Of a DNA stretch of 64,000 nucleotides, positions 27,103 to 36,587 are shown in pieces. The translations under genes and the position numbers were made by a program. Location: assembly GCA_963724625.1 (NCBI GenBank), contig CAVRVO010000003.1:1-64000 (forward strand), read 5' to 3'. Below the pieces are notes generated by a model that was not told the DNA's origin, made no database searches, and worked only from the letters and a program-made list of their open reading frames with translations. Positions within the stretch are counted from its first letter, which is position 1; every line of letters starts with the position of its first letter. The DNA is from DATBVX01 sp963724625. Its GTDB lineage: Bacteria; Pseudomonadota; Gammaproteobacteria; Steroidobacterales; Steroidobacteraceae.

Positions 27103-28998
27103 TCACAATGGCTTGACCGCCGCCGGATCGGTCAGTTCGCGCGGCGGCTTGTCGAACAGCACGCGCAGGCGCAACCCAAGCAGTTCGGGCTTGCTGAGCG
27201 CCTGGCGCTCCTTGATCACCCGGACGAGCAGGGCCGGGTCGTCGGTGATGATGTTGTCCACGCCGCGTTCGATCATGCGCATCATCACGTCCGGAGTGTT
27301 GACGGTCCAGACATGAACGTCCTTGCCAGCCGCGTGCGCGCGCCGAATGAGCGACGACGTGGCTTGCGCGGCGTTCAGGCTGAGGAAGTCGGCCTCGGTG
27401 CGTACCACGTTGCCGACGGCGGCCGTCACGATGTGGCCGGTTTTCAATCGCGGCTCGATGCTCTTGATCTGCTTGAGAGCCGCGTAGTCGAGTGACGTGA
27501 TCACGACCTGGTCCAGCATGTTTTCACGCCGTAACAGATCTACCACGGCCGGTGCGAGATCGGGATCCGGTACGTTGTATTTGAGCTCGACGTTGATCTT
27601 CGTCCGGCCCCGCACGAGATCGATCACGTCCTCGAGGAGAGGTGTGTGCTCGCCGGTGAAAGCCGTGTCGTACTTTCGCCCGATGTCGATATTGGCAAGC
27701 TCCGTGACAGTCAGCTCGCCGAGCTTGCGCGGGTCATCGCCCATCCGCATGAGATCGCCATCGTGCAGTACAGCGATCTGCCCGTCGCGGGTGCGTTGCA
27801 CGTCGAGCTCGATGTAGGTCGCTCCGGCCTCCATCGCCGCGCGGAATGCGGCCAGTGAGTTCTCCGGCGCCGCGATCGAGGCGCCGCGATGTGCGGTGAT
27901 CGCCACGTCGGCTTCCAGGTTGAGCCGCGAAGCCACGAACCACACCACACCGCATGCCACAGCAAGGAGGATCAGCGTGCCAAGCAAGACGGGTCGTGCC
28001 ACGAGCCGTGAACGTTCCTCGCTGATCGCGAACGTCGCCGGCGCACGCCATTTCTCGGTATCGAGTTGCTCGGCGTACATGCGAGTCACCAGAAACTCGT
28101 GGCCTGTAAGCTGCAGGCCGCCGTAGAGGAATGCGCCGACGATTGTGACAACGAGGTAGAGCGCCACGAGCGGCAAAACGCGGTGGGCGTCAATGCCCGC
28201 CCAGTCGAGCCCGGCGTCCGAGATCTCGCGGCAGCACCAGGTGATCGCGATGGTCACAGCGGTGAGCAGCAGCCACCAAAGCACCAGCGGCGTCACGATC
28301 TGCGTGAGCCGGCTGCGCGTCATGCGTGCACTACTCTTGAGGGCCTGCGCGGGCGTGACGTCTTCGAAGACCAGGATCGGCACCGCGTACAGCCAGCGCG
28401 CGAGCTGCCAGGCCGCCAGCAGCGCGTAGCCGACACCCAGGATCGCGGCGAGCAGTTTCGCGTGCCGCCACTCGGGCGGGTGCTCGGCGAGGTAGTAGTT
28501 GATGTCGTGCCCGCCAAGCATCGTGAACCACACCAGGGCGGCCCCCGCCAGGAACGGCAGGGCCAGCAGCACGAGGCGCAGGAACACGCGCGTGGACAAC
28601 CTGACCAGCGATGGCAGCTTGCGCATCACAAAGGCGATTGTTGAAGCGAGCGAGACCGACTGACGCACGATGGCGTGACCGGCGATCCAGCTGAGGCCGG
28701 CGAACTCCGCCAGCAACAAGGTGACGGTGAGAGCTGCAACCACCAGCACGAACACGGCTCCGCTCGGAGAGAGGACGAACGTAGCGATGTCGAAGTTGCT
28801 GATCACCGGCTCGCCCGAGGTAAGCACGATGCGGCGGCCAATCCAGGTTACGAGCGGTGCAAAGATCGCAAAGCCGAGCAGCTGCATGAGCAGGTGGAAG
28901 GCGAGCGGCTGGCGCCAGTGAAAATGAAAGTCGGCCCAGGTGCGGCCGACGAGCGTTTTCTGGTGGTCAATTGTTTCGATCACGCGTCCTCTGCACAA
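27103..28998 (-). CDS. Membrane glycerophosphoryl diester phosphodiesterase
   Basis: A 631-residue protein with two parts. Residues about 20-370 carry eight or so membrane segments and match the GPDPase membrane domain (DITPAQALKSSARMTRSRL-like block, WWLLLTAVTIAITWC). Residues about 380-620 are a catalytic GDPD domain: AHRGASIAAPENSLAAFR (HR and E-N metal/catalytic motif), YIELDVQRTRDGQIAVLHDG (ELD, catalytic HDG), NVELKYN and VHVWTVNTPD. Such enzymes hydrolyse glycerophosphodiesters at the membrane surface. It overlaps no neighbour, and the convergent exporter gene ends five bases away. Confidence 0.9.
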   Translation of the reverse strand: MCRGRVIETIDHQKTLVGRTWADFHFHWRQPLAFHLLMQLLGFAIFAPLVTWIGRRIVLTSGEPVISNFDIATFVLSPSGAVFVLVVAALTVTLLLAEFAGLSWIAGHAIVRQSVSLASTIAFVMRKLPSLVRLSTRVFLRLVLLALPFLAGAALVWFTMLGGHDINYYLAEHPPEWRHAKLLAAILGVGYALLAAWQLARWLYAVPILVFEDVTPAQALKSSARMTRSRLTQIVTPLVLWWLLLTAVTIAITWCCREISDAGLDWAGIDAHRVLPLVALYLVVTIVGAFLYGGLQLTGHEFLVTRMYAEQLDTEKWRAPATFAISEERSRLVARPVLLGTLILLAVACGVVWFVASRLNLEADVAITAHRGASIAAPENSLAAFRAAMEAGATYIELDVQRTRDGQIAVLHDGDLMRMGDDPRKLGELTVTELANIDIGRKYDTAFTGEHTPLLEDVIDLVRGRTKINVELKYNVPDPDLAPAVVDLLRRENMLDQVVITSLDYAALKQIKSIEPRLKTGHIVTAAVGNVVRTEADFLSLNAAQATSSLIRRAHAAGKDVHVWTVNTPDVMMRMIERGVDNIITDDPALLVRVIKERQALSKPELLGLRLRVLFDKPPRELTDPAAVKPL

Positions 28999-29128
28999 GC
29001 TGGGTTCCCAGATCCCAGGCGTCGCGAACGCTGATCGGTTCTCCCGATCGCGAACATTTCGCTCCCTGACTCTTGCATCCCCTCTTGCATCCTACAAAGA
29101 TCCTCAGGCAGTCGGGAGAGGGGACACG

Positions 29129-30680
29129 ATGATTTCTTTCATCCTGGTGATGGTGTGCGCGATTGCAGCCGGTTGGCTCGCAAATCGCATCCAAGTGCCA
29201 TACCCGATCGTGCTGGTCCTGGCAGGAATCGGAGTCGGATTCGTGTACGGCTGGCCGGGACTCGGGCTCGAGCCGCAATTGGTGCTCGCCATCGTGCTGC
29301 CCGCTGTGCTGTACCCCGCGGCCCTCGCCACGTCATGGCGGGATTTCCGCTTGCTGCGTCGCCCGATCCTGCTGCTGGCCATTGGCTTGGTGGCGACGAC
29401 GACGCTGGCCGTGGGCATCGCATTCAAGTGGCTGGTGCCGCAGGCGCCGTGGGCTGTCGCGTTTGCGCTCGGCGCTATCGTCTCGCCGCCAGATGCGGTG
29501 GCAGCGACCGCGGTGTTGAGACGATTTCGCCTGCCGCGCCGGATCGTGACGCTCCTGGAAGGCGAGAGCCTGGTGAACGACGCGACCGGCCTGGTGCTTT
29601 ACCGGTTCGCTGTGGCTGCCGCAATGACCGGCATGTTTTCCGGCTGGGCGCTGGCCGGCCAGTTTGTCTGGATCGCGGTCGGTGGAATCGCGCTCGGCAT
29701 CGCCATGGGCTGGATCACGTCGCGGCTGCAGGAACGCCTGCACGATCCGATGCTCGAGCTGGCGATGTCGTTGACGACTCCGTTTGCGGTCTATTGGCTG
29801 TGCGAGTTGTTGCAGGTGTCCGGTGTCCTCGGCGTGGTCGCGGTCGGACTGTACCGGTCGCGGTGGGCACATCTGCGCAGCTCAGCAGTCGCGCGCCTCA
29901 ACATTCTCACCTTCTGGCGCGCGACTGTGTTCGTGGTCAACTGCCTGATATTCGTGCTCATCGGTATCCGACTGCCCGTGATCGGACAATCACTTTTGGG
30001 GCACCAGGCATTGTCCTGGCAGCACGTAGCTCGCCCTGGTCGGTGTGCTGAGCCTGGTCGCGATCGGTGTGCGATTTCTCTGGATTTTCACGGCGACATA
30101 CGGCGTGCGCCTGCTGGTGCCGTCGTTGCGTCGTCGCGATCCGGCCTCCGCCCGAGTTTCGACTCTCGTCAGCTGGTGTGGAATGCGGGGCGTCGTTACC
30201 CTGGCCGCCGCGCTTGCTCTGCCGGTTGGGTTGCCCACCGGTGAGCCGTTTCCGCAACGCGATCTGGTGATTCTCCTCGCGTTCGGCATTGTGTTCGTGA
30301 CGCTGGTCGCCCAGGGACTGACGCTCCCGGCCCTGATTCGGGCGCTGCGCCTCGAGAAGGACACGTCCGGCGAGACCGAATCCGAACTCGCGCGCGAGGC
30401 GATGCGCCGCGCGGCGATCCAGGCCGTGAATAGATTGGTCGCTGAGCAGGGGTTGCCCGCGCAGGAAGCCGTGGCGGTGAAACGTTTTTTCAACAGCCGA
30501 TCACGATCGGGTGGCGGTCTCTCGCTCGAGAGCGAGGCGCGCTTGTGGCTGGGCGCAGCCGCTGCACAACGCGAAGCGCTGCTCAAGCTGTGGCAGAACA
30601 ACGAGATCGGCGACGATGTACTGACGCGTCTCGAGCGGGAAATCGATCTCGCTGAAGCGCGTCTCGCGCGCGACGAGTGA
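29129..30680 (+). pseudogene. CPA1-family Na+/H+ antiporter, frameshifted
   Basis: The ATG at 29129 follows a GGGAGAGGGG Shine-Dalgarno. The first frame encodes the transport core with GAIVSPPDAVAATAVLRRF and GESLVNDATGLVLYRFA, the two signature segments of CPA1 exchangers (essential ND pair). One extra base near 30029 moves the rest into the next frame: LALVGVLSLVAIGVRFLWIF, SWCGMRGVVTLAAALALP, VFVTLVAQGLTLP and a cytoplasmic tail with charged helices to 30680. Repaired length is about 516 residues. The split falls inside a membrane helix, so the untreated product would be inactive. Confidence 0.8.
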
Positions 30681-30719
30681 ATTGGGATCGGGCAGCTCGC
30701 GTACGCTGCTGTGCGCGAT

Positions 30720-31937
30720 CTATTGCGGCCCGACCTTCTTGAAGCCGGCCGGCACTTCAAAGGCGCCAGCGCTCGCCGGACCGCGATTGATCGATACCAA
30801 TTCGACCGACATCTGCATCATGCTCACCATGCCCGGCGCGGTGGTCGGTGCAGCGGCGGCAGCCGGGGCGGGCGCTGCTGTCGTCGCTGTCGTCGACGCA
30901 GGCTCGGCCTTCTTCTTGGTAAAGAGCGAACCGAGTTTGCCACCCAACTTGCCAGCGACGCCGCTCAATGACGATTCGCCCGCTTTCTGGGCAGCTGCCT
31001 CCCCTGCGGCTTGGCCGGCAGCGGTTGCCGCGGCCTCTCCCACTTCATCGCTGGTCGGTGCCGCAGGTGTCGCGCCGCCTGCAGACGCGTCCGCGGGTGC
31101 ACCTTTCGTTGTTTCACATTGTGGGCCGCCGACACTGAGGCCGAACGTTGTCTTGACGGGGCGTCCTTTCACGTCTCGAAGCTTGGTAGCGAGCTCGCCC
31201 CAAAGGCCCTTGTAACTGCCGAAGAGTGTTTCCGCGCGCTGAGCAGCATCGCGGGACATCTGCGATGTGAAGCCCATCTTCTCGGCGTATGTCGTGTAGA
31301 AGTGCGTGATTTCAGCGTCTTCTGCCAAAGCAGGGGAGAGCCATTCGTCAAGGTTGAGGGTGAAATCGCACACCGCGCCGCTCTTCTTGTCCTTGCACGA
31401 CTGGGTCGCAGCCATGCTGATCCTTTCGGCTTCATAGCCAGCAAAGGTCTTTTTCTCGCCGGTACGCTTCACTTCCGATTTGGGCTCCGACCATTCACAT
31501 TGCGACTGGTCCACGGGTGCCGGCGAACCTTGCGTCTGCGGTGATTGCGCCTGCGCCTGAGCTTGTGCCTGCTGCGCCTGGTCTACCATCTTCTGCCAGT
31601 TCGCGCGCATTTCGGCGAAGGTCTGCTCGCTGTATTCCTTTTTCTTGAGATTCAACGAGTATGTCTTCTCCTGATCCAATCGAATGATTTCCGCCGTCGG
31701 GCCCATGCTGCTGCCGGCGAACATGCGCATGAGCTTCGACTCCATCTGCAGGTCGCTTTCGGTGCGAGCCCGGTCACCAGCGACCATGGTCAGTTCCTTG
31801 CCGCTCATGTTGGCGAACTTCAGCATTCCTTCAACTGAAATTCGCTCTTCGATGGTGACGTCGGCGAAGGCCAGCGAGAGATTCAAAGCAAGTGCAAGTG
31901 CGGTCGTGCAGCGCAGCACCTGTGTTTTGGCGCTCAT
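30720..31937 (-). CDS. Exported Gln/Ala-rich protein of unknown function
   Basis: A 405-residue protein with a signal peptide (cleavage after LAFA-DV). The first 220 residues look like DUF4412-type exported proteins, which report on a stored activity of unknown kind (ERISVEGMLKFANMSGKE, EIIRLDQEKTYSLNLKKKEY, GAVCDFTLNLDEWLSPALA). A QAQQAQAQAQAQ tract follows at about residue 120. The C-terminal third is low-complexity Ala/Thr/Pro with a GVAGKLGGKLGSLFTKKK segment. No catalytic motif is seen. It stands alone, convergent with the antiporter gene. Confidence 0.65.
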   Translation of the reverse strand: MSAKTQVLRCTTALALALNLSLAFADVTIEERISVEGMLKFANMSGKELTMVAGDRARTESDLQMESKLMRMFAGSSMGPTAEIIRLDQEKTYSLNLKKKEYSEQTFAEMRANWQKMVDQAQQAQAQAQAQSPQTQGSPAPVDQSQCEWSEPKSEVKRTGEKKTFAGYEAERISMAATQSCKDKKSGAVCDFTLNLDEWLSPALAEDAEITHFYTTYAEKMGFTSQMSRDAAQRAETLFGSYKGLWGELATKLRDVKGRPVKTTFGLSVGGPQCETTKGAPADASAGGATPAAPTSDEVGEAAATAAGQAAGEAAAQKAGESSLSGVAGKLGGKLGSLFTKKKAEPASTTATTAAPAPAAAAAPTTAPGMVSMMQMSVELVSINRGPASAGAFEVPAGFKKVGPQ

Positions 31938-32112
31938 CCTGATTCTCCCGAGCGTGCGCGGCGATGGGGCCGTGATGCTATCAGGCTGCTATGTCGGTTG
32001 AAATGCCGGTGCTTGCCAAGGCTACCCATGGTCATTGCCCTCAAAAGGCAGCAGCATACGGGCGTCGGGCTCCACGAAGACTTGAGCGACCATGCGCAGG
32101 ATAAGGGGGCTT

Positions 32113-32364
32113 ATGAGATCCAGGTTCTTGGCGACGGCCGTCTTCATGACTTTGCCAATGTTCGGCTGCGAGAACAAACAGGACGTTCAGAAAGTCGGGA
32201 CGCTGGAACCGAGGGCTCCCTGTTTCTATGCCGGGCAGGAGTATTCCGACGGCGCCTGGATGTGCCAGGAAAACAAGCTGATGACATGTAACGACGGGCG
32301 CTGGTTGGTGAGGGGCGACGCGTGTGCGAAGCCATGTGAAAAGGAGTGCCCCAGCCCCGAGTAG
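32113..32364 (+). CDS. Small putative lipoprotein
   Basis: An 83-residue protein from the ATG at 32113, chosen over one at 32092 because AAGGGGG precedes it. MRSRFLATAVFMTLPMFGC is a signal peptide ending in a Cys that could be lipidated, though FG at -2 and -1 is a weak lipobox. The mature part has eight more Cys (APCFYAGQEYSDGAWMCQE, LMTCNDGRWL, GDACAKPCEKEC), suggesting a disulfide-rich periplasmic domain. I do not recognise the family. Confidence 0.6.
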   Translation: MRSRFLATAVFMTLPMFGCENKQDVQKVGTLEPRAPCFYAGQEYSDGAWMCQENKLMTCNDGRWLVRGDACAKPCEKECPSPE

Positions 32365-32470
32365 GGAGCATCCGTCCTGAAGGCGGTTAAGGCACTGGTC
32401 TGTGGCTCGAAGGAGCGGCGATGTACCATGTGCGGCCGCTCGCAGCAGCGAACACACCCTGAGGAAACAC

Positions 32471-33685
32471 ATGATCCTTCGATCTGCCGTCCTGGTACTG
32501 ATTGCATTCGTGTGCGCGAACCTCGCGCATGCATCACCCCCCACTCAAGCCGATCTCGAACATGCGCACCGGTTGCTCGGCGAGGCGATTCTCTTCGACG
32601 GGCATAACGATTTGCCGTGGGCGATTCGCACCGACAAGAAGGCGCCCGGCGACATCGTCGCGTACGACCTGCGCAAACCCACGACCGGCCAGACGGACAT
32701 CCCGCGGCTGCGACAGGGTGGCCTCAGCGCGCAGTTCTGGTCTGTTTATGTTCCAGGCGAGTTGACCTCAGGATGGGCGCGCACGCAGCTGGAGCAGATC
32801 GACCTGATGCGCCGGGTGATCGCCCAATATCCCGAAGCCTTTCAGCTTGCGAGCACGGCTAAAGACATTCGCGAGGCCAAGAAAACCGGCCGCATCGGAT
32901 CCATGCTCGGCATCGAGGGCGGGCACGCAATCGAGGACTCACTGGGTGCGCTGCGTGCCTACTACGACCTGGGCGTGCGCTATATGACGCTCACGCATAA
33001 CACCAACACGGACTGGGCCGACTCGGCAGCTGACGTTCCCGCGCACCACGGCCTCACCGCATTCGGCGAGCAAGTGGTGCTCGAGATGAATCGCATCGGC
33101 ATGCTGGTGGATCTCTCGCACACCTCCGCCGAGACCATGGAGGACGCGCTGCGCGTGTCGCGCGCGCCCGTCATCTTCTCGCACTCGTCCGCACGCGCGG
33201 TCTGTAACGTGCCGCGCAATGTGCCCGACAACGTCCTGAAAATGCTGAAAACCAATGGCGGCGTGGTAATGATCGCGTTCGTTGCGGGGTTCACCGATCC
33301 TGACGTGGCCAAAGTCATGCAGCCGGTGATCGAGGAATTCAACCGCCGCTCGCGCGACGTCAAGTCCGAGGAGGAACGCACCAAGCTCTACGATGAGCTC
33401 ACGGGCAGTGTCAAATTGCCGCCGACCTCGATTTCGAAAGTGGCGGACCAGGTCGAGTACGTACGGCGCATCGCGGGTGTCGAGAGTGTCGGGATTGGCA
33501 GCGACTTCGACGGCAACACCGCGTGGCCGGAGGGGCTATCGGACGTCTCGATGTATCCGAACCTGTTCGCGGAGCTCATTCACCGCGGCTGGACGGATAT
33601 AGACCTGAAAATGCTTGCTGGCGAGAATGTGCTGCGGGTCCTGGAGCGAGCCGAGAAAGTCTCGGCCGAGATGCAGCGTCAGTAG
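32471..33685 (+). CDS. Exported M19 membrane dipeptidase
   Basis: A 404-residue zinc dipeptidase from the ATG at 32471 (TGAGGAAAC Shine-Dalgarno) with a Sec signal peptide (MILRSAVLVLIAFVCANLAH). The binuclear zinc site is complete: His45 and Asp47 in FDGHNDLPW, bridging Glu149 in LGIEGGH, His217 in VDLSHTS, His238 in FSHSSAR and the Asp in IGSDFDG. The family hydrolyses dipeptides, often with a D-residue at the C-terminal position. The gene is convergent, ten bases apart, with the XRE-cupin regulator of the D-Glu peptide locus, so a role in the same route is likely but not proven. Confidence 0.92.
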   Translation: MILRSAVLVLIAFVCANLAHASPPTQADLEHAHRLLGEAILFDGHNDLPWAIRTDKKAPGDIVAYDLRKPTTGQTDIPRLRQGGLSAQFWSVYVPGELTSGWARTQLEQIDLMRRVIAQYPEAFQLASTAKDIREAKKTGRIGSMLGIEGGHAIEDSLGALRAYYDLGVRYMTLTHNTNTDWADSAADVPAHHGLTAFGEQVVLEMNRIGMLVDLSHTSAETMEDALRVSRAPVIFSHSSARAVCNVPRNVPDNVLKMLKTNGGVVMIAFVAGFTDPDVAKVMQPVIEEFNRRSRDVKSEEERTKLYDELTGSVKLPPTSISKVADQVEYVRRIAGVESVGIGSDFDGNTAWPEGLSDVSMYPNLFAELIHRGWTDIDLKMLAGENVLRVLERAEKVSAEMQRQ

Positions 33686-33695
33686 GACCGTTTCC

Positions 33696-34433
33696 TCAGG
33701 ACGCCTTCTTCTCCCCTTTGTCATCTGGGTGCGCGCGCCGACGACCCTTGCGGCGCGCGCGTGCCACCGAAGACAAGCGTCCCGTGTCCGCTGGCGCGGT
33801 CGGTTCGACCTCCTCATCGCCGTGCAGCTCGAGGAGTGATTCCATCAGGCCCTCGTCCGCACTCGAACAGACGCCGAGCACCGTCGCTTGCTCGCAACCC
33901 TCGGCGGCGACGTACGCGTGGCCCATGTTCGAGTCGATATAGATGGACTCGCCGGCCTCGAGCACGATCGGGTCATAGAACTCGGTGTGAATCTCGATGC
34001 GTCCTTCGAGGACGTAGATGTATTCCTCGCCCGAGTGGTGCACGAGCTCACCGAACTCGCTCACGCTCTTGGCGCGTATTTTCGTGAGCACCGGAATCAT
34101 GCGCTTGCGGCGCAGCTCCGCGCACAGGTAGTAGTAATCGTAGTTGCGCGTATTGACGCGTACCGCGCGATCGACTCGGCCGATGCTCCGGCGCGCCGTG
34201 ACGGCGGGCTCCGGCCCTTCGCCAGGCTCTGCGAAGAGTTCGGACATGCGAATCTTCAGTCGCTCGCTCAGCTGCTGCAGCTTGTCGTAGGTGAGCGTGA
34301 GCCGATCGTGTTCCACCTTGGCGAGCGTCGACAGCGGGATCCCGGTGCGCTGGCTCATCTCCTTCAGAGTCCAATCGTTGCGCTGGCGCAGGCCGCGCAG
34401 CAGGCGGCCGAGGGTCGGTTTGTTGGATTTCAT
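33696..34433 (-). CDS. XRE-family regulator with C-terminal cupin domain
   Basis: A 245-residue protein. Residues about 8-65 are an HTH_3/XRE domain (LGRLLRGLRQRNDWTLKEMS, RTGIPLSTLAKVEHDRLTL). Residues about 115-205 are a cupin (VHHSGEEYIYVLEGRIEIHT, LEAGESIYIDSNMGHAYVA). Single-cupin XRE proteins often sense small metabolites such as amino acids or polyamines. It is divergent from the serine hydrolase gene at 34562, and a conserved 47-bp block (34469-34515) lies in between. That block recurs before the dipeptidase gene at 37689. It is the natural candidate regulator of the whole locus. Confidence 0.88.
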   Translation of the reverse strand: MKSNKPTLGRLLRGLRQRNDWTLKEMSQRTGIPLSTLAKVEHDRLTLTYDKLQQLSERLKIRMSELFAEPGEGPEPAVTARRSIGRVDRAVRVNTRNYDYYYLCAELRRKRMIPVLTKIRAKSVSEFGELVHHSGEEYIYVLEGRIEIHTEFYDPIVLEAGESIYIDSNMGHAYVAAEGCEQATVLGVCSSADEGLMESLLELHGDEEVEPTAPADTGRLSSVARARRKGRRRAHPDDKGEKKAS

Positions 34434-34468
34434 TGGCTGAACATTCTAGACGCCCAAACCACAAGAAA

Positions 34469-34515
34469 ATTGACGATTCTCCAATCAGGATTATTATAGC
34501 CGGATTGGGATAATA
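34469..34515 (+). promoter_or_regulatory. Conserved promoter/operator block, copy 1
   Basis: A 47-bp block identical at 35 positions to the one at 37626-37672. It begins ATTGACGATTCTCC and ends with CCGGATTGGGATAATA. TTGACG at 34470-34475 with TATTAT 16 bases downstream (34492-34497) reads as a sigma-70 promoter toward the serine hydrolase gene. Inside, GGAT occurs twice, exactly 20 bp apart, each within an ATTGGGAT-like word, so two copies face the same side of the helix. It lies between the divergent XRE-cupin and serine hydrolase genes. Confidence 0.65.
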
Positions 34516-34561
34516 CAATTCAGCGGCCACAGCCGCACCGTTCGACTCGCCGGAGCTCAAC

Positions 34562-36583
34562 ATGCGTGCATTTCTCTTCAGTGTCAGCTGCGTCGCCCTG
34601 CTGTTTACGGGTTTGTCCGCGCACGCACAGGGGCCGGCGCCGGCGAAGGCCCCGCCCGCAAAAAACGCTGCGCCGACTGCTGCGGCGGAGCCGGCACCCG
34701 CTGCGGAACCTAGCGCGAACGGCTTACCCCAACTGACCCGCGCTGATGCCGAAGCCTGGCTCGACGGCTTCATGCCGATGAGCCTCAAGACCGGCGATAT
34801 CGCTGGTGCTGTCGTCGTCGTGGTCAAGGACGGCGCGATTCTGGTGCAGAAAGGTTACGGCTACGCCGACGTCGAAAAGCACACGCCCGTCGATCCAGAA
34901 CGCACGCTGTTCAGGCCGGGATCGGTGTCGAAGCTCTTTACGTGGACTTCGGTGATGCAGCTCGTCGAGCAGGGCAAGCTCGATCTCGACGCGGATATCA
35001 ACAAGTACCTCGACTTCAAGATTCCGGACCGCGACGGCAAGCCCATCACGTTGCGCAACATCATGACGCACACCTCGGGCTTCGAGGAGCAGGAGAAAGG
35101 ACTGATCGCGCGTGAGCAGGATGGCGTGCCCGAACTTGGCGCCTATCTCAAGGAATGGACGCCGACTCGGATCTTTGCGCCCGGTGAGACACCCGCGTAT
35201 TCGAACTGGGCCACTGCGCTCGCCGGCTATATCGTCGAGCGGGTTTCAGGCATGCCTTTCGATGACTACCTCGACAAGAACATCTTTCAGCCGCTCGATA
35301 TGCAGCACTCGACCTTCCGTCAGCCGCTTCCCGAGCAGCTGAAAGGGGACATGTCGAGGGGTTATCCGCAGGCCTCTCAGCCCAAGCCCGAGAAGGAGTT
35401 CGAGATCGTAGGCCCCGCGCCCGCTGGAAGCCTTTCGGCGCCTGGCGCCGATATGGGGCACTTCATGATCGCGCACCTGCAGAAGGGCACCTTCGGATCG
35501 AACCAGATCCTGAAACCTGAAACTGCGGAGATGATGCACACGACGGCGCTGACGACGCTGCCGCGCGTGAATCGCATGCTGCTCGGGTTCTACGAGACCA
35601 ACCGCAACGGTCATCGCGTCATTTCTCACGGCGGCGACACACAGTGGTTTCACAGCGATCTGCACCTGTTCATCGACGACGGCGTGGGCCTGTTCCTCTC
35701 GATGAACTGTCCGGGGAAGGACGGCGCTGCCCAGCCGCTGCGCGAGGCGCTGTTCGAGCAGTTCACCGACCGCTACTTCCCGGGCGAAGGGCTGACCGGC
35801 GAAGTGGACGCGAAGACCGCGGCAGAGCACGCCAAACTGATTGCCGGTCGCTACGACAACTCGCGGCGTGCCGATTCGACTTTCATCAGCCTCCTGAATC
35901 TCCTCGGCGAGCTCAAGGTCACCGTGAACGACGACGGCACCCTTACGGTGCCATTGCTGACGACTGCGTCCGGCGCCCCGATCAAGTGGCGTGAGATCGA
36001 GCCTTTCATCTGGGAGGACGTCGATGGCAAGGAGCTCATGGCCGCAAGAGTCGAGAACGGCCGCATCACGCGCTTCAGCGTCGATCCGGTGACTCCGTTC
36101 ATGACTTTCGAACCGGTTCACGCCTACAAGTCCGGCAGTTGGTTGGTGCCGGCACTTTGCGGAGGCCTTGTCGCTCTGCTTCTCACGGCACTGGCATGGC
36201 CTATTTCCGCCCTGATCCGCCGGCACTACGGCGTGCGCTACGCGCTCGCCGGACCGGATGCGAAGGCCCATCGTCACGTGCGACTTGCATCCGTGGCGGC
36301 GCTGGTTGTGTTTGGTGGCTGGGCTCTGCTGCTGTCGATCATGCTGAAGAACCTCGCGTACCTCAGCAGCAAGACGGATCTTTGGCTGCGCCTGCTGCAA
36401 TTCCTTTCGCCGATCGTGTTCTTTGGCGCGGCGATCGTGGGCGTTTGGAATGCCTGGATCGTCGTGCGCAGCGGGCGCAAATGGTACGCCAAGGTCTGGG
36501 CGGTGGTGCTGGCACTCTCGTTCCTGGCCGTCCTGTGGGTCGCGTTGAACTACCACCTGATGAAGTTCGGCGTGCGCTACTGA
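34562..36583 (+). CDS. Serine hydrolase (beta-lactamase/PBP4*-type) with C-terminal membrane domain
   Basis: A 673-residue protein with a signal peptide and an Ala/Pro-rich linker (residues 22-55). The catalytic domain has SVSKL (Ser121-Lys124), YSN (213-215) and HGGDT (His356), the three motifs of the class C beta-lactamase/DD-peptidase fold. Residues about 400-510 form a beta-rich domain as in D-aminopeptidase DAP/esterase relatives. Residues about 520-670 hold four membrane helices that anchor the enzyme. In this locus the likely substrate is a D-residue-containing peptide, which is inference. The downstream gene starts four bases after its stop (translational coupling). Confidence 0.85.
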   Translation: MRAFLFSVSCVALLFTGLSAHAQGPAPAKAPPAKNAAPTAAAEPAPAAEPSANGLPQLTRADAEAWLDGFMPMSLKTGDIAGAVVVVVKDGAILVQKGYGYADVEKHTPVDPERTLFRPGSVSKLFTWTSVMQLVEQGKLDLDADINKYLDFKIPDRDGKPITLRNIMTHTSGFEEQEKGLIAREQDGVPELGAYLKEWTPTRIFAPGETPAYSNWATALAGYIVERVSGMPFDDYLDKNIFQPLDMQHSTFRQPLPEQLKGDMSRGYPQASQPKPEKEFEIVGPAPAGSLSAPGADMGHFMIAHLQKGTFGSNQILKPETAEMMHTTALTTLPRVNRMLLGFYETNRNGHRVISHGGDTQWFHSDLHLFIDDGVGLFLSMNCPGKDGAAQPLREALFEQFTDRYFPGEGLTGEVDAKTAAEHAKLIAGRYDNSRRADSTFISLLNLLGELKVTVNDDGTLTVPLLTTASGAPIKWREIEPFIWEDVDGKELMAARVENGRITRFSVDPVTPFMTFEPVHAYKSGSWLVPALCGGLVALLLTALAWPISALIRRHYGVRYALAGPDAKAHRHVRLASVAALVVFGGWALLLSIMLKNLAYLSSKTDLWLRLLQFLSPIVFFGAAIVGVWNAWIVVRSGRKWYAKVWAVVLALSFLAVLWVALNYHLMKFGVRY

Positions 36584-36587
36584 AGGC

